Shown here piece by piece: positions 7,017 through 14,825 of a stretch of DNA of 64,000 nucleotides; the stretch's first letter is position 1; each line of letters starts with the position of its first letter. The notes below the pieces were generated by a model. That model saw only the letters and a list, made by a program, of their open reading frames with translations. It did not search any database and was not told the DNA's origin. The DNA is taken from contig CAZRTJ010000005.1 in NCBI GenBank assembly GCA_964602985.1, positions 115,452 through 179,451 on the forward strand. Reading direction: 5' to 3'. The position numbers and the translations under genes are program-made. The DNA is from CAYZJB01 sp964602985 (GTDB lineage: Bacteria; CLD3; SB21).

Positions 7017-9316
7017 ATCGTCGGGAATTGATCAAAAAGATGGCCACGCTGGCCGCCATGACCGCCGCCGCGTCCGTGATTCCGGGCGTCACCTTCGCCC
7101 GCAACGTGGACGAATGGACGGAAGATCCCATCGAGTGGAAGAAATCTCCGTGCCGATTTTGCGGCGTCGGATGCGGCATCCTCATCGGTCTGTCCAATGG
7201 CAAAGCCGTCGCCGTCAAAGGCGATCCCAACAGTCCGGTGAATAAAGGTCTCTGCTGTGTGAAGGGCTATCACTCCGTCATGGCGTTGTACGGCAAGGAT
7301 CGCCTGACCAAACCCTACATCCGCAAGAACGGACGGCTCGTGCCGGCCACCATGAAGGAAGCGCTCGACCTGATCGCGGAAAAAATGAAGGAGACGATTT
7401 CCAAACACGGCAAGGATTCCGTCGCCGTCTACGGCAGTGGACAGTGGACGATCCCCGACGGCTATGTCGCGTCAAAGTTCTTCAAAGCCGGCATCGGAAC
7501 CAACAACGTGGAAGGCAACGCGCGACTGTGCATGGCCAGCGCCGTCACGGGCTTCCTCACATCCTTCGGACAGGACGAGCCGATGGGTTGCTATGACGAC
7601 ATCGATCACGCCGACGTATTTGTCCTCTGGGGCAATAACATGGCGGAAATGCATCCGGTGCTCTTCTCCCGACTGCTGGATCAACGCATGCGGCGCGGCG
7701 CCAAAATCATCGACTTTGCCACCCGGACGACCCGCACGAGTATGGCCGCCGACAAATCGATTCTCTTTCGCCCGCAAACCGATCTTGCCGTCGCGAACGC
7801 CATCGCATACGAATGCATCCATAACGGCTGGATCAACGAGCGGTTCATCCGTCAGCACACGGTATTCAAGAAAGGCAAGACGAACATCGGATACGGCCTC
7901 GAAGATCATTCTAATTTTCAGGACGAACCCAAAGACGCGACGTTCGACGAGTACAAGAAATTTCTCGAAGATTACACGCCCGAAAAAGTGGAAAAGATCT
8001 CCGGCGTTTCCGCCAACGACATTCGCTACATTGCCCAGATGTACGGCGACCCGAATAAGAAAATCATGAGCCTGTGGTGCATGGGAATGAACCAGCACAC
8101 GCGCGGTACGTGGATCAATAACCTCGTGTACAATATTCATCTGCTTCTCGGAAAAATTTCCACTCCCGGCAACAGTCCCTTCTCTCTGACGGGACAGCCC
8201 AGCGCGTGCGGGACCGTGCGCGAAGTCGGCACGCTGACCAATCGCCTCCCCCACGGTTTTGTGACCAATGAGAAGGATCGCAAACTGGCTTCGGAAATAT
8301 GGAACGTCCCCGTCGAGAAAATTCCCGACAAGCCGACGTATCACACGATGGAGATGTTCCGGGCGCTCGACCGGGGCGACATTCGTTTCATTTGGATCCA
8401 GGTGACCAATCCCATGGTCACGTTGCCCAAGCTCACGCGGTATCGCGAGGGCGCGTTGAAGGAAGATCGGTTCGTGGTCGTCTCCGATGTGTATCCTACG
8501 CCGACGACGGATGTGGCCGACGTGATTCTGCCGTCCGCCATGTGGATCGAACGCGAAGGCATGTTTGGCAACTCCGAACGGCGCACCCAGCACTTCGAGA
8601 AAATGCTCACGCCGCCGGGTGAGGCGATGAGCGACACTTGGCAGTTGATCGAGGTCGCCCGGCGAATGGGATATGAAAAACTCTTCCCGTGGAAGGAAGA
8701 AAACCACATTGAAGAAATTTGGAAAGAATACACACGTTTCCACCACGGGCCGGATCATGAAATGGCGACCTATGAAAATCTCAAAGCCAATCCCGGAGTG
8801 ATGTGGCCTTGTCCGGACGGCAAAGAAACCAAGTGGCGCTACCACGCCAAAACGGATCCCGCCGCCAAAGGCGACTCGTTCGACTTCTACGGCAAGCCCG
8901 ATGGCAAAGCGTGGATATGGATCCGCCCGTACGAACCGGTGCCGGAAGCGCCCGACGACGAATACCCGTTCTGGCTCAATACGGGACGTGTGCTGGAACA
9001 TTGGCATACGGGCTCTCTGACACGCCGCGTGTCGGTATTGCACAAAGCAGTCCCGTCATCGTACGTCGAACTGCATCCGGAGGATGCACGCGAACTCGGA
9101 ATCAAGAACGGCGATCGGGTGCGTCTGATCTCGCGACGCGGAAAGATCGTGATGTCCGCCTCCATCAATGAGCGCGGCGTGCCGCCACGCGGACAGGTCT
9201 TTGTACCATTCTTTGACGAAGGCTATCTGATCAATGAACTGACGCTGGACGCATTCTGCCCGATCTCGGGACAGCCGGATTACAAAAAATGCGCGGTGAG
9301 AGTCGAACGCGCATGA
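7013..9316 (+). CDS. napA: NapA, periplasmic nitrate reductase catalytic subunit
   Basis: 767 residues. The N-terminus has a twin-arginine signal (NRRELIKKMA then a hydrophobic stretch to about residue 29). The [4Fe-4S] cysteines are C47, C50, C54 and C82 (CRFCGVGC, then GLCCVKG). The molybdenum ligand is C171 in NARLCMASAV. The rest follows the bis-MGD fold of NapA (VFVLWGNNMAEMHPVLFSR, LWCMGMNQHTRGTW, PFSLTGQPSACGTVREVG, GRVLEHWHTGSLTRR). The enzyme reduces nitrate to nitrite in the periplasm with electrons from the c-type heme subunit encoded next. It is coupled by ATGA overlaps to napD and to the downstream NapB-like gene. Length and motifs are complete, so the enzyme should be active. 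Confidence 0.97.
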   Translation: MNRRELIKKMATLAAMTAAASVIPGVTFARNVDEWTEDPIEWKKSPCRFCGVGCGILIGLSNGKAVAVKGDPNSPVNKGLCCVKGYHSVMALYGKDRLTKPYIRKNGRLVPATMKEALDLIAEKMKETISKHGKDSVAVYGSGQWTIPDGYVASKFFKAGIGTNNVEGNARLCMASAVTGFLTSFGQDEPMGCYDDIDHADVFVLWGNNMAEMHPVLFSRLLDQRMRRGAKIIDFATRTTRTSMAADKSILFRPQTDLAVANAIAYECIHNGWINERFIRQHTVFKKGKTNIGYGLEDHSNFQDEPKDATFDEYKKFLEDYTPEKVEKISGVSANDIRYIAQMYGDPNKKIMSLWCMGMNQHTRGTWINNLVYNIHLLLGKISTPGNSPFSLTGQPSACGTVREVGTLTNRLPHGFVTNEKDRKLASEIWNVPVEKIPDKPTYHTMEMFRALDRGDIRFIWIQVTNPMVTLPKLTRYREGALKEDRFVVVSDVYPTPTTDVADVILPSAMWIEREGMFGNSERRTQHFEKMLTPPGEAMSDTWQLIEVARRMGYEKLFPWKEENHIEEIWKEYTRFHHGPDHEMATYENLKANPGVMWPCPDGKETKWRYHAKTDPAAKGDSFDFYGKPDGKAWIWIRPYEPVPEAPDDEYPFWLNTGRVLEHWHTGSLTRRVSVLHKAVPSSYVELHPEDARELGIKNGDRVRLISRRGKIVMSASINERGVPPRGQVFVPFFDEGYLINELTLDAFCPISGQPDYKKCAVRVERA

Positions 9317-9993
9317 AGGACGTACTCAAACATCGCAAGGTTTTCATCTTTCTCGTCATCCTGCTGATGGCTTCGGTGATCTACGTGTTCGGCGAAAGTC
9401 TGTCCGGCGAAGACATCACGGCTGTCGGGTCCGAAACGAGATGGGTGTCGGGTCCCACGTTGCCGCGCGAAGCAGGGGTATTCCGACGCGCCGCCGATGC
9501 ACTGATTTACCTCGGCCTGATTAACGAAAGCGGCAAGCGAACGATGCGGACGTACTACGAACGCCGCGCCTACGACGGCGCGCCGCCGATGATCCCGCAT
9601 GTGGTGGACGACGAACGCGCCTTCGGCGGCAAAGTCTGCCTGACCTGTCATGAAAACGGCGGCTACGTGCCCAAATACCAGGAGTATGCTCCTGTCGTTC
9701 CGCATCCGGAATTGATCAACTGCCGCCAATGTCACGTTCCCGCCAAAACGAATTCGCTCTTCCGCGCGTCCGACTTCAAACCGGCCGGCGTTCCCGCACT
9801 CAAACAGCGCGCGTTGTCGACAAGTCCGCTCCTCATTCCGCATCAACTTCACATGCGCGAAAATTGTCTCGCCTGTCATGCCGGACCGGGTGCGCCCCAG
9901 GAAATTCGCACCACGCATCCCGAGCGTTCGAATTGTCGGCAATGCCACATGGTTCAGCAACCCATGGAAACTTTTTCGAGGCCGGTTCAATAA
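9313..9993 (+). CDS. napB: Tetraheme NapB-like cytochrome c subunit of nitrate reductase
   Basis: 226 residues starting at the ATG inside ATGA with the napA stop; an earlier in-frame ATG at 9289 lies within napA and is less likely. A membrane anchor or uncleaved signal spans about 9-27. The NapB hallmarks are present: APPMIPHVVDDERAFGG then CLTCH (109-113) and CRQCHVPAKTNSLFRASDF (motif 137-141). Unlike ordinary diheme NapB, the chain continues with a second module: LLIPHQLHMREN, CLACH (185-189), then THPERSNCRQCH (motif 208-212). So four CXXCH sites are visible, suggesting a duplicated diheme unit. It should pass electrons to NapA. The hydrophobic N-terminus suggests membrane attachment rather than a soluble subunit. 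Confidence 0.85.
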   Translation: MKDVLKHRKVFIFLVILLMASVIYVFGESLSGEDITAVGSETRWVSGPTLPREAGVFRRAADALIYLGLINESGKRTMRTYYERRAYDGAPPMIPHVVDDERAFGGKVCLTCHENGGYVPKYQEYAPVVPHPELINCRQCHVPAKTNSLFRASDFKPAGVPALKQRALSTSPLLIPHQLHMRENCLACHAGPGAPQEIRTTHPERSNCRQCHMVQQPMETFSRPVQ

Positions 9994-9994
9994 T

Positions 9995-10606
9995 ATGCCA
10001 CGACCCGACCGTATCCGATGGCTATTCGCCGCGATGTTGTGCGTCTGGATCAGCGCGTGTTCCAAGCATGAAACGCATGGCCTGGCCGCGATGCTGGACG
10101 AGGCGCCGCCGCCCGATTCCGCAACCTCCGCCGCCCAGCCCTCCCTGGGAGAATGGCCCGCACTGACGGCAGTTCAGGCCGATCTGGAAACGTACGTGGT
10201 CTCGCGCACTCCGCGCCTAACGAAATATCCGTGTACGAACTGCCACACGAAGCCGCTGAAGGAGATGAAATCCGTGGAAGTCCGCAAAGCGCATTGGGAC
10301 ATTACTTTACAGCACGCCGCCGAAAACATCATGACCTGTCTCACCTGTCATACGGAAACGAACCTGGACACCCTGCACAACCTGACGAATCAAACGCTGT
10401 CGTTTAACACCAGCCACGAGGTGTGTGGGCAATGTCATTTCACGCAGCTGCGTGATTGGAAAGGCGGCGCGCATGGCAAACGCGCCGGCGGCTGGGTTCT
10501 ACCGCGCGTGCTGACGTTGTGCGTGGAGTGCCACAACCCGCATCGTCCGGCCTTCGACAGCCGGTGGCCCGCCATCCGCAGTAATCTGATGGAGAGGCTC
10601 CGATGA
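9995..10606 (+). CDS. Tetraheme c-type cytochrome lipoprotein of the nap locus
   Basis: 203 residues; the ATG at 9995 follows the previous stop by one base. The signal peptide ends at a lipobox, ISAC with C22, so the protein is lipid-anchored. Four CXXCH motifs follow: CTNCH (80-84), CLTCH (115-119), CGQCH (144-148) and CVECH (176-180), with extra histidines (AHWD, LQHAAEN, NTSHEVC, GAHGKRAGG) available as distal heme ligands. It fits the cytochrome c3/c7-like group and would relay electrons between the membrane quinol-oxidising subunits and the NapB-like subunit. It is not NapC, which has an N-terminal membrane helix and a different heme pattern. Coupled by ATGA to the ferredoxin-type gene. 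Confidence 0.8.
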   Translation: MPRPDRIRWLFAAMLCVWISACSKHETHGLAAMLDEAPPPDSATSAAQPSLGEWPALTAVQADLETYVVSRTPRLTKYPCTNCHTKPLKEMKSVEVRKAHWDITLQHAAENIMTCLTCHTETNLDTLHNLTNQTLSFNTSHEVCGQCHFTQLRDWKGGAHGKRAGGWVLPRVLTLCVECHNPHRPAFDSRWPAIRSNLMERLR

Positions 10607-11706
10607 AACGCCCTGCGGACAATTCCGGACTGCAATCCATGCTTGCGGAAAATGCACTCGGCTGGTTTCTCCAGAGAGACGTCGAAGATCGCTATCTGCA
10701 GGATTCGTGGCAGCAGGTTCGATTTTGGAATCAGACGCACGATACGACCCCCCGTGCTCCCGCCGTCACCGTCGCCGAACTGTCCATGCAGGAAGGCATG
10801 TCTCGTCGCGACGCGATGAAAGCGATGACGGGCACTCTGCTCGCGGGCATGGCGCTGTTTCAGACGGCGTGCAATCCGTTCGCCGATCCGCTCGAACGCG
10901 AAAAGGCCAGCCTCGCGTGGGACGAATATTTCCAAAAGAACTTTCGCAAAATGTCCGAAGGCGAAAGAGAAGAAACCGTCCGACGGCTGGAACGCCAATA
11001 CGAATTGCAATCCGGTCAACGTGTGCGGATTTCCCGAAGAGAGGCCATTCCGGGCGTCCTGTTCGGATATGCGTTTAACATCTCCAAGTGCCGCGGATAT
11101 CTCGAGTGCATTCGCGGCTGTCTGAAAGAAAACAATCAGGACCGTAAATCCGGGATGCAGTACATCTCCATTCACGAACACAAAAGAGGTCAAATCAATT
11201 TTTCCAACGCACCCGACGACTGGTTCCACGAGGTTCCCTCCGAAGATCACTTCTACATAGGCACGCAGTGTTTTCATTGTGAAAATCCGCCTTGTACGGA
11301 TGTGTGCCCCGTCCAGGCCACGTGGAAAGAACGAGACGGCATTGTCGTCGTGGACTACAACTGGTGCATTGGATGTCGCTATTGCGAAGCGGCGTGTCCG
11401 TACGACGCCCGGCGATTCAACTGGGCCGACCCGGTCGTCCCAGACTCGGAACTCAACCGCGAGCAGCATTATCTCGGCAATCGCCTGCGCAAGAAAGGCG
11501 TGATGGAAAAATGCACATTCTGCATTCAGCGCACGCGCGCGGGCAAGAATCCGGCCTGCGTCGAAGCCTGTCCGACCGGCGCGAGGATTTTCGGCAATCT
11601 GCTCGACCCGGATTCCGAAATTCGATGGGTCCTGAAGAATAAAAAAGTCTTCCGTCTCAAAGAAGAACTGGGCACCGAGCCCAAGTTTTGGTACTTCATG
11701 GATTGA
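10603..11706 (+). CDS. Multi-cluster 4Fe-4S ferredoxin-type subunit (NrfC/PsrB/ActB-like)
   Basis: 367 residues. Cysteine groups are C223/C226/C231/C235 (CFHCENPPCTDVCP), C255/C258/C261/C265 (CIGCRYCEAACP) and C304/C307/C319/C323, as in ferredoxin subunits that pair with NrfD-type membrane proteins. The first group reads CRGYLECIRGC (163-173): Y166 sits where a cluster cysteine is usual. An internal twin-arginine-like motif, MSRRDAMKAM followed by a hydrophobic stretch ending at C90, lies after 65 extra N-terminal residues, a layout recalling ActB of alternative complex III. It probably accepts electrons from the NrfD subunit and passes them to the heme proteins. An alternative start at M66 would put the Tat motif at the N-terminus, but the ATGA overlap favours 10603. 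Confidence 0.85.
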   Translation: MKRPADNSGLQSMLAENALGWFLQRDVEDRYLQDSWQQVRFWNQTHDTTPRAPAVTVAELSMQEGMSRRDAMKAMTGTLLAGMALFQTACNPFADPLEREKASLAWDEYFQKNFRKMSEGEREETVRRLERQYELQSGQRVRISRREAIPGVLFGYAFNISKCRGYLECIRGCLKENNQDRKSGMQYISIHEHKRGQINFSNAPDDWFHEVPSEDHFYIGTQCFHCENPPCTDVCPVQATWKERDGIVVVDYNWCIGCRYCEAACPYDARRFNWADPVVPDSELNREQHYLGNRLRKKGVMEKCTFCIQRTRAGKNPACVEACPTGARIFGNLLDPDSEIRWVLKNKKVFRLKEELGTEPKFWYFMD

Positions 11707-11802
11707 CATGTTGCGTTACAAAAACACATACAAGATTTCGTACAGTGATGAGAACGCAGTCAACCCCCGAAGTTTTCAGGTTTGATCTTAAAAAGCGTGG
11801 AA

Positions 11803-11816
11803 TTGATTTGAGTCAA
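11803..11816. promoter_or_regulatory. Possible FNR/CRP-family operator
   Basis: TTGATTTGAGTCAA matches the FNR-type consensus TTGAT-N4-ATCAA at nine of ten positions. It lies between the ferredoxin-type gene and the NrfD gene of the nitrate-reductase locus, 343 bases before the NrfD start, where oxygen- or nitrate-dependent control would make sense. The distance is large and a palindrome of this length can occur by chance. Confidence 0.3.
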
Positions 11817-11850
11817 TGACAGTTGGTCGAATGAAAGAGATTTCCTTTCT

Positions 11851-11879
11851 GTTCTTTCTTTTGACGCAAAAGAAAGAAC
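11851..11879. repeat. 13-bp perfect inverted repeat in the nap intergenic gap
   Basis: GTTCTTTCTTTTG (11851-11863), ACG, CAAAAGAAAGAAC (11867-11879). The word is typical of dispersed intergenic elements seen in diverse bacteria. It directly precedes a much longer imperfect hairpin (11899-12039), and the two probably form one element. Confidence 0.85.
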
Positions 11880-11898
11880 CAAAGAAAACAGCGGCTGT

Positions 11899-12039
11899 GG
11901 AAAAAACGCCGGAATCGGAGTTCGCTTATGGAGGCGGAAAACAAGTTCCTAATGTGGACGTGACGAGTTGCTTTCATACCTGTTCCACGTTTTCCGCATC
12001 ATGGAGCGCGAACTCCGGTTCTGTTTCGGCGTTTTTTCC
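11899..12039. repeat. Long imperfect inverted repeat (structured intergenic element)
   Basis: The left arm (11899-about 11949) and right arm (11983-12039) are imperfect reverse complements over more than 50 bases. Matching words include GGAAAAAACGCC against GGCGTTTTTTCC, CGGAGTTCGC against GCGAACTCCG, and GCGGAAAAC against GTTTTCCGC, with a loop of about 33 bases. A frame of 116 codons (11816-12166) crosses it but resembles no protein; its odd composition is what a reading of a structured repeat would give. The element fills most of the 452 bases between two genes expected to be co-transcribed (11707-12158), so it is probably an insertion. No other gene is visible in that gap. Confidence 0.7.
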
Positions 12040-12158
12040 AAGGCCGCCAAGTAGGCTGCGTCCTGCGAGAAAGTTTGATAACAAATGGACGGCGGTTGCC
12101 GGGATGAGATCCAAGGCAGACATTCGAAACAGGAACAACGTAGGGAGAACGGAACTTC

Positions 12159-13445
12159 ATGGCTGATCTCTTTCCCAACGGCGAAGCGGGCAAATTGCGC
12201 GAGGAACTGCGGTGGTCCCTCATTCGCTCCTTTCTGCGGGACGGTCTGGATTCCGTGACGCGCGGTACGCGGCCCTATCATATTTGGATGGGCACGCTGA
12301 CGTTCTTGATGCTGCTCGGTGCGTACTCGTATTCGATTCAGTTGCAGGAAGGACTGGTCGTGACCGGGTTGCACGATCGGGTGAGCTGGGGTTTCTATAT
12401 TTCCAATTTTACTTTTCTCGTCGGCGTCGCGGCCGCCGCGGTCATGCTGGTGTTACCGACGTACGTGTTGAAGGACATTGATTTCAGCAAAGCCGTGCTG
12501 ATCGGAGAAGGCGTCGCGGTATCGGCGCTGTTCATGTGTCTGGCGTTTGTCACCGTCGACATGGGCGGACCGGCTCGCATCTGGCACATGATCCCATTGA
12601 TCGGCGTGTTTAACTGGCCAAGTTCGATGCTCACATGGGACGTCCTGGTGCTGAATGGCTACCTGTTTATGAATCTGACGATTCCGTTTTACATTTTACT
12701 CTGTCATTATCAGGGGAAGAAACCAAACAAGAAGATCTACGTGCCCGGCGTTCTCATATCGGTATTCTGGGCATTTGGCATTCACCTGGTCACGGCGTTT
12801 TTGTATGCCGGTCTGCCCGCGCGGCCGTTTTGGAATTCGTCCCTGCTCGGCCCTCGATTCCTTGCTTCCGCCTTTGCCGGCGGTCCGGCATTGATCATTA
12901 TCGCACTGATGGCGATCCGCCGATTCACGAAATACGCGATCGACAACGTCACGCTCGACAAGATCGCCATGGTCGTGACCGTCGCGGCGCAAATCAATCT
13001 GATCATGCTGGGATCGGAGTTGTTCAAAGAATTCTACAGGCCGACGCACCACAGCGAGAGCGCCGTGTATTTGTTCTTCGGCATCGGAGAATTCAACTCG
13101 CTGGTCCCATGGATTTGGACGGCCATTTCACTGAATGTCCTGGCCTCACTCACGCTCACCTATCATCCGTTCCGTCGGAATCACCGCATCCTGAAATACG
13201 CATGCGGCGGATTATTTCTCAGCATCTGGATCGAAAAGGGCCTTGGTTTGATCATTCCGGGATTCATTCCCAATCCCTGGGGCAAGATAACCGAATACAC
13301 ACCGACCCTGGTTGAGATCGGCGTCGCCGTCGGTATCTGGGCGATGGGATTGTTCATCTTTTCGACGCTCGTCAAGATCGCGCTCCCAATCGAAGAGGGC
13401 AGTGTGCGATTTTCCCCTCCCTCCGTACCGCAGAGGAACAGCTAG
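12159..13445 (+). CDS. nrfD: NrfD/PsrC-type integral membrane quinol-interacting subunit
   Basis: 428 residues, nearly all in hydrophobic helices (about nine or ten). The family is recognised from FYISNFTFLVGVAAAAVMLV, DMGGPARIWHMIP, NWPSSMLTWDVLVLNGYL and GLGLIIPGFIPNPWGK. NrfD/PsrC/HybB proteins sit in the cytoplasmic membrane, exchange electrons with (mena)quinol and pair with a ferredoxin-type subunit such as the one encoded upstream. In this locus, where NapC and NapGH are missing, it is the likely quinol oxidase for nitrate reduction. AGGGAG lies about a dozen bases before the ATG. It is separated from its partners by a repeat-filled gap. The symbol is that of the family; the partner enzyme here is NapA, not NrfA. 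Confidence 0.88.
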   Translation: MADLFPNGEAGKLREELRWSLIRSFLRDGLDSVTRGTRPYHIWMGTLTFLMLLGAYSYSIQLQEGLVVTGLHDRVSWGFYISNFTFLVGVAAAAVMLVLPTYVLKDIDFSKAVLIGEGVAVSALFMCLAFVTVDMGGPARIWHMIPLIGVFNWPSSMLTWDVLVLNGYLFMNLTIPFYILLCHYQGKKPNKKIYVPGVLISVFWAFGIHLVTAFLYAGLPARPFWNSSLLGPRFLASAFAGGPALIIIALMAIRRFTKYAIDNVTLDKIAMVVTVAAQINLIMLGSELFKEFYRPTHHSESAVYLFFGIGEFNSLVPWIWTAISLNVLASLTLTYHPFRRNHRILKYACGGLFLSIWIEKGLGLIIPGFIPNPWGKITEYTPTLVEIGVAVGIWAMGLFIFSTLVKIALPIEEGSVRFSPPSVPQRNS

Positions 13446-13542
13446 GACGATTTCTTTCACCCGCTGTTGACAGAAAAAACGACAGTCATAGCTAGGAATA
13501 GGGGCCCGGAAAGGGCATGGACGTGATGAAAGTCTACCGATT

Positions 13543-13670
13543 CCTCAAGGCTTTAGCCTTGAGATAGACAAGAGAAACGGACGCCCCACTCGGCGGAATA
13601 AATCGATTTGGGCTAAAGCCCGAATTGCATTACCTCCGACAAGGCATTCCTCAGGCTGAAGCCTGAGGAA
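13543..13670. repeat. Cluster of three palindromes with GGCTnnAGCC cores
   Basis: Three hairpins lie between the convergent NrfD and HD-GYP genes: CTCAAGGCT-TT-AGCCTTGAG (13544-13563), GGGCT-AA-AGCCC with one more wobble-extended pair on each side (13608-13624), and TTCCTCAGGCT-GA-AGCCTGAGGAA (13647-13670). All share GGCT and AGCC around a two-base centre. None has a proper T-tract. This looks like a small REP-type cluster. Related cores recur at 34284-34295 and 38365-38376. Confidence 0.8.
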
Positions 13671-13698
13671 ATGATGCGGAACAAGAATGACGAAAAAA

Positions 13699-14751
13699 TT
13701 AGTTCGCGGCTACCAGAGCGGCCTTATCGGAATACCGTTTGTAAATTTTCAGAATGTCGGGAATTGCCTCGCGGAAAGCGCCCACAATTGTGGGATCGAA
13801 GTCCACACCGGTTCGCTGTTCAATTTCCCTCACCGCCTCCTCCAAAGTCCATGCATGTTTGTACACCCGCTCCGTCGTGAGCGCGTCGAAAACGTCGCTG
13901 ACGGAGCAAATCCGCGCAAACAACGGAATTTCCTCCCCGGAGAGTCCGTTCGGATAACCCGTGCCGTCGTATTTCTCATGATGCGAGAGGGCAATTTCGG
14001 CCGCCACCTGGATCAGGCGGGAATTGCTGCCCTGCAGAATCTCGTACCCCATGATGGTGTGTTCTTTCATTTCATCATATTCTGATTCCGTAAGGCCGCT
14101 TTCCTTCAGCAGGATCTGATCAGGAACGCCGACTTTGCCGATGTCGTGCATCGGAGCGGCCATCAGAAGCAGTTCCTGTTCCTCTTCGGACAAGGCGAGT
14201 TTCGCACCGATGGCCTTGCAGTACAGCGCCATCCGGATGATGTGAGCGCCGGTTTCCGGACTGCGATATTCCGTCGCTTTGGTCAGACGAAAGATCAATT
14301 CCCGCTCGCGCGCGACGAGTTCCCGAGTGGCTTTGCGAACTTCCTCCGCCAGCCATTCCGCATGATTGGCCAGCGCTTTCTGACTCTTGCGTAATTCCAA
14401 CAAATTACGAACTCGCGCCATGAGTTCGACATTGTCAATCGGCTTCGTGAGAAAATCCGTCGCGCCCACCTCCAGCGCTTTGTATCGTACGTCCTTCTCC
14501 CCGGCAGCCGTCACCATGACGACGGGGATGTCTTTATAACCGGGCAGGGTCCGAAAAGCGGTGATGAACTCGATTCCGTCCGGAGTCGGCATCATGTAAT
14601 CCACCAGCACCAGATCGGGCGGCGTACTCTGGCACCACTCCAGCGCTTTGGACGAATCGGTATAACAGACGGGCTCGGCCGACACTTTGAGAATCAAGTT
14701 ACGCAAAATCGTAACGTTGATTTCATTGTCGTCGATGATGAGTACTTTCAT
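13699..14751 (-). CDS. Response regulator with HD-GYP cyclic-di-GMP phosphodiesterase domain
   Basis: 350 residues from the ATG at 14751; the frame stays open further upstream but those residues are an overlap with the MFS gene and read as nonsense. Residues 1-120 are a receiver domain (VLIIDDNE, phosphoacceptor D51 in LVLVDYMMP, lysine in FLTKPID). After a coiled linker (about 125-170) comes an HD-GYP domain: ETGAHIIRM, MHDIGKVGVPD and HHEKYDGTGYPNGLSG with the GYP triplet. HD-GYP proteins hydrolyse cyclic di-GMP, so this is a phosphorylation-controlled c-di-GMP degrading regulator. No partner kinase is adjacent. All catalytic residues that can be recognised are present. Confidence 0.95.
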   Translation of the reverse strand: MKVLIIDDNEINVTILRNLILKVSAEPVCYTDSSKALEWCQSTPPDLVLVDYMMPTPDGIEFITAFRTLPGYKDIPVVMVTAAGEKDVRYKALEVGATDFLTKPIDNVELMARVRNLLELRKSQKALANHAEWLAEEVRKATRELVARERELIFRLTKATEYRSPETGAHIIRMALYCKAIGAKLALSEEEQELLLMAAPMHDIGKVGVPDQILLKESGLTESEYDEMKEHTIMGYEILQGSNSRLIQVAAEIALSHHEKYDGTGYPNGLSGEEIPLFARICSVSDVFDALTTERVYKHAWTLEEAVREIEQRTGVDFDPTIVGAFREAIPDILKIYKRYSDKAALVAAN

Positions 14752-14825
14752 GACATGCGTTCGTGTAGGGACGAGGCAATATACAAATTTTGCCGGGCTT
14801 GCAAAACAAAATCTTGGGTGCGGGA

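Noticed and set aside
7472..9043. Long open frame (523 codons) on the minus strand opposite napA
   Set aside because: It is the shadow of napA's codon bias in a GC-rich genome; the translation resembles no family, while napA on the plus strand is complete with all catalytic residues.
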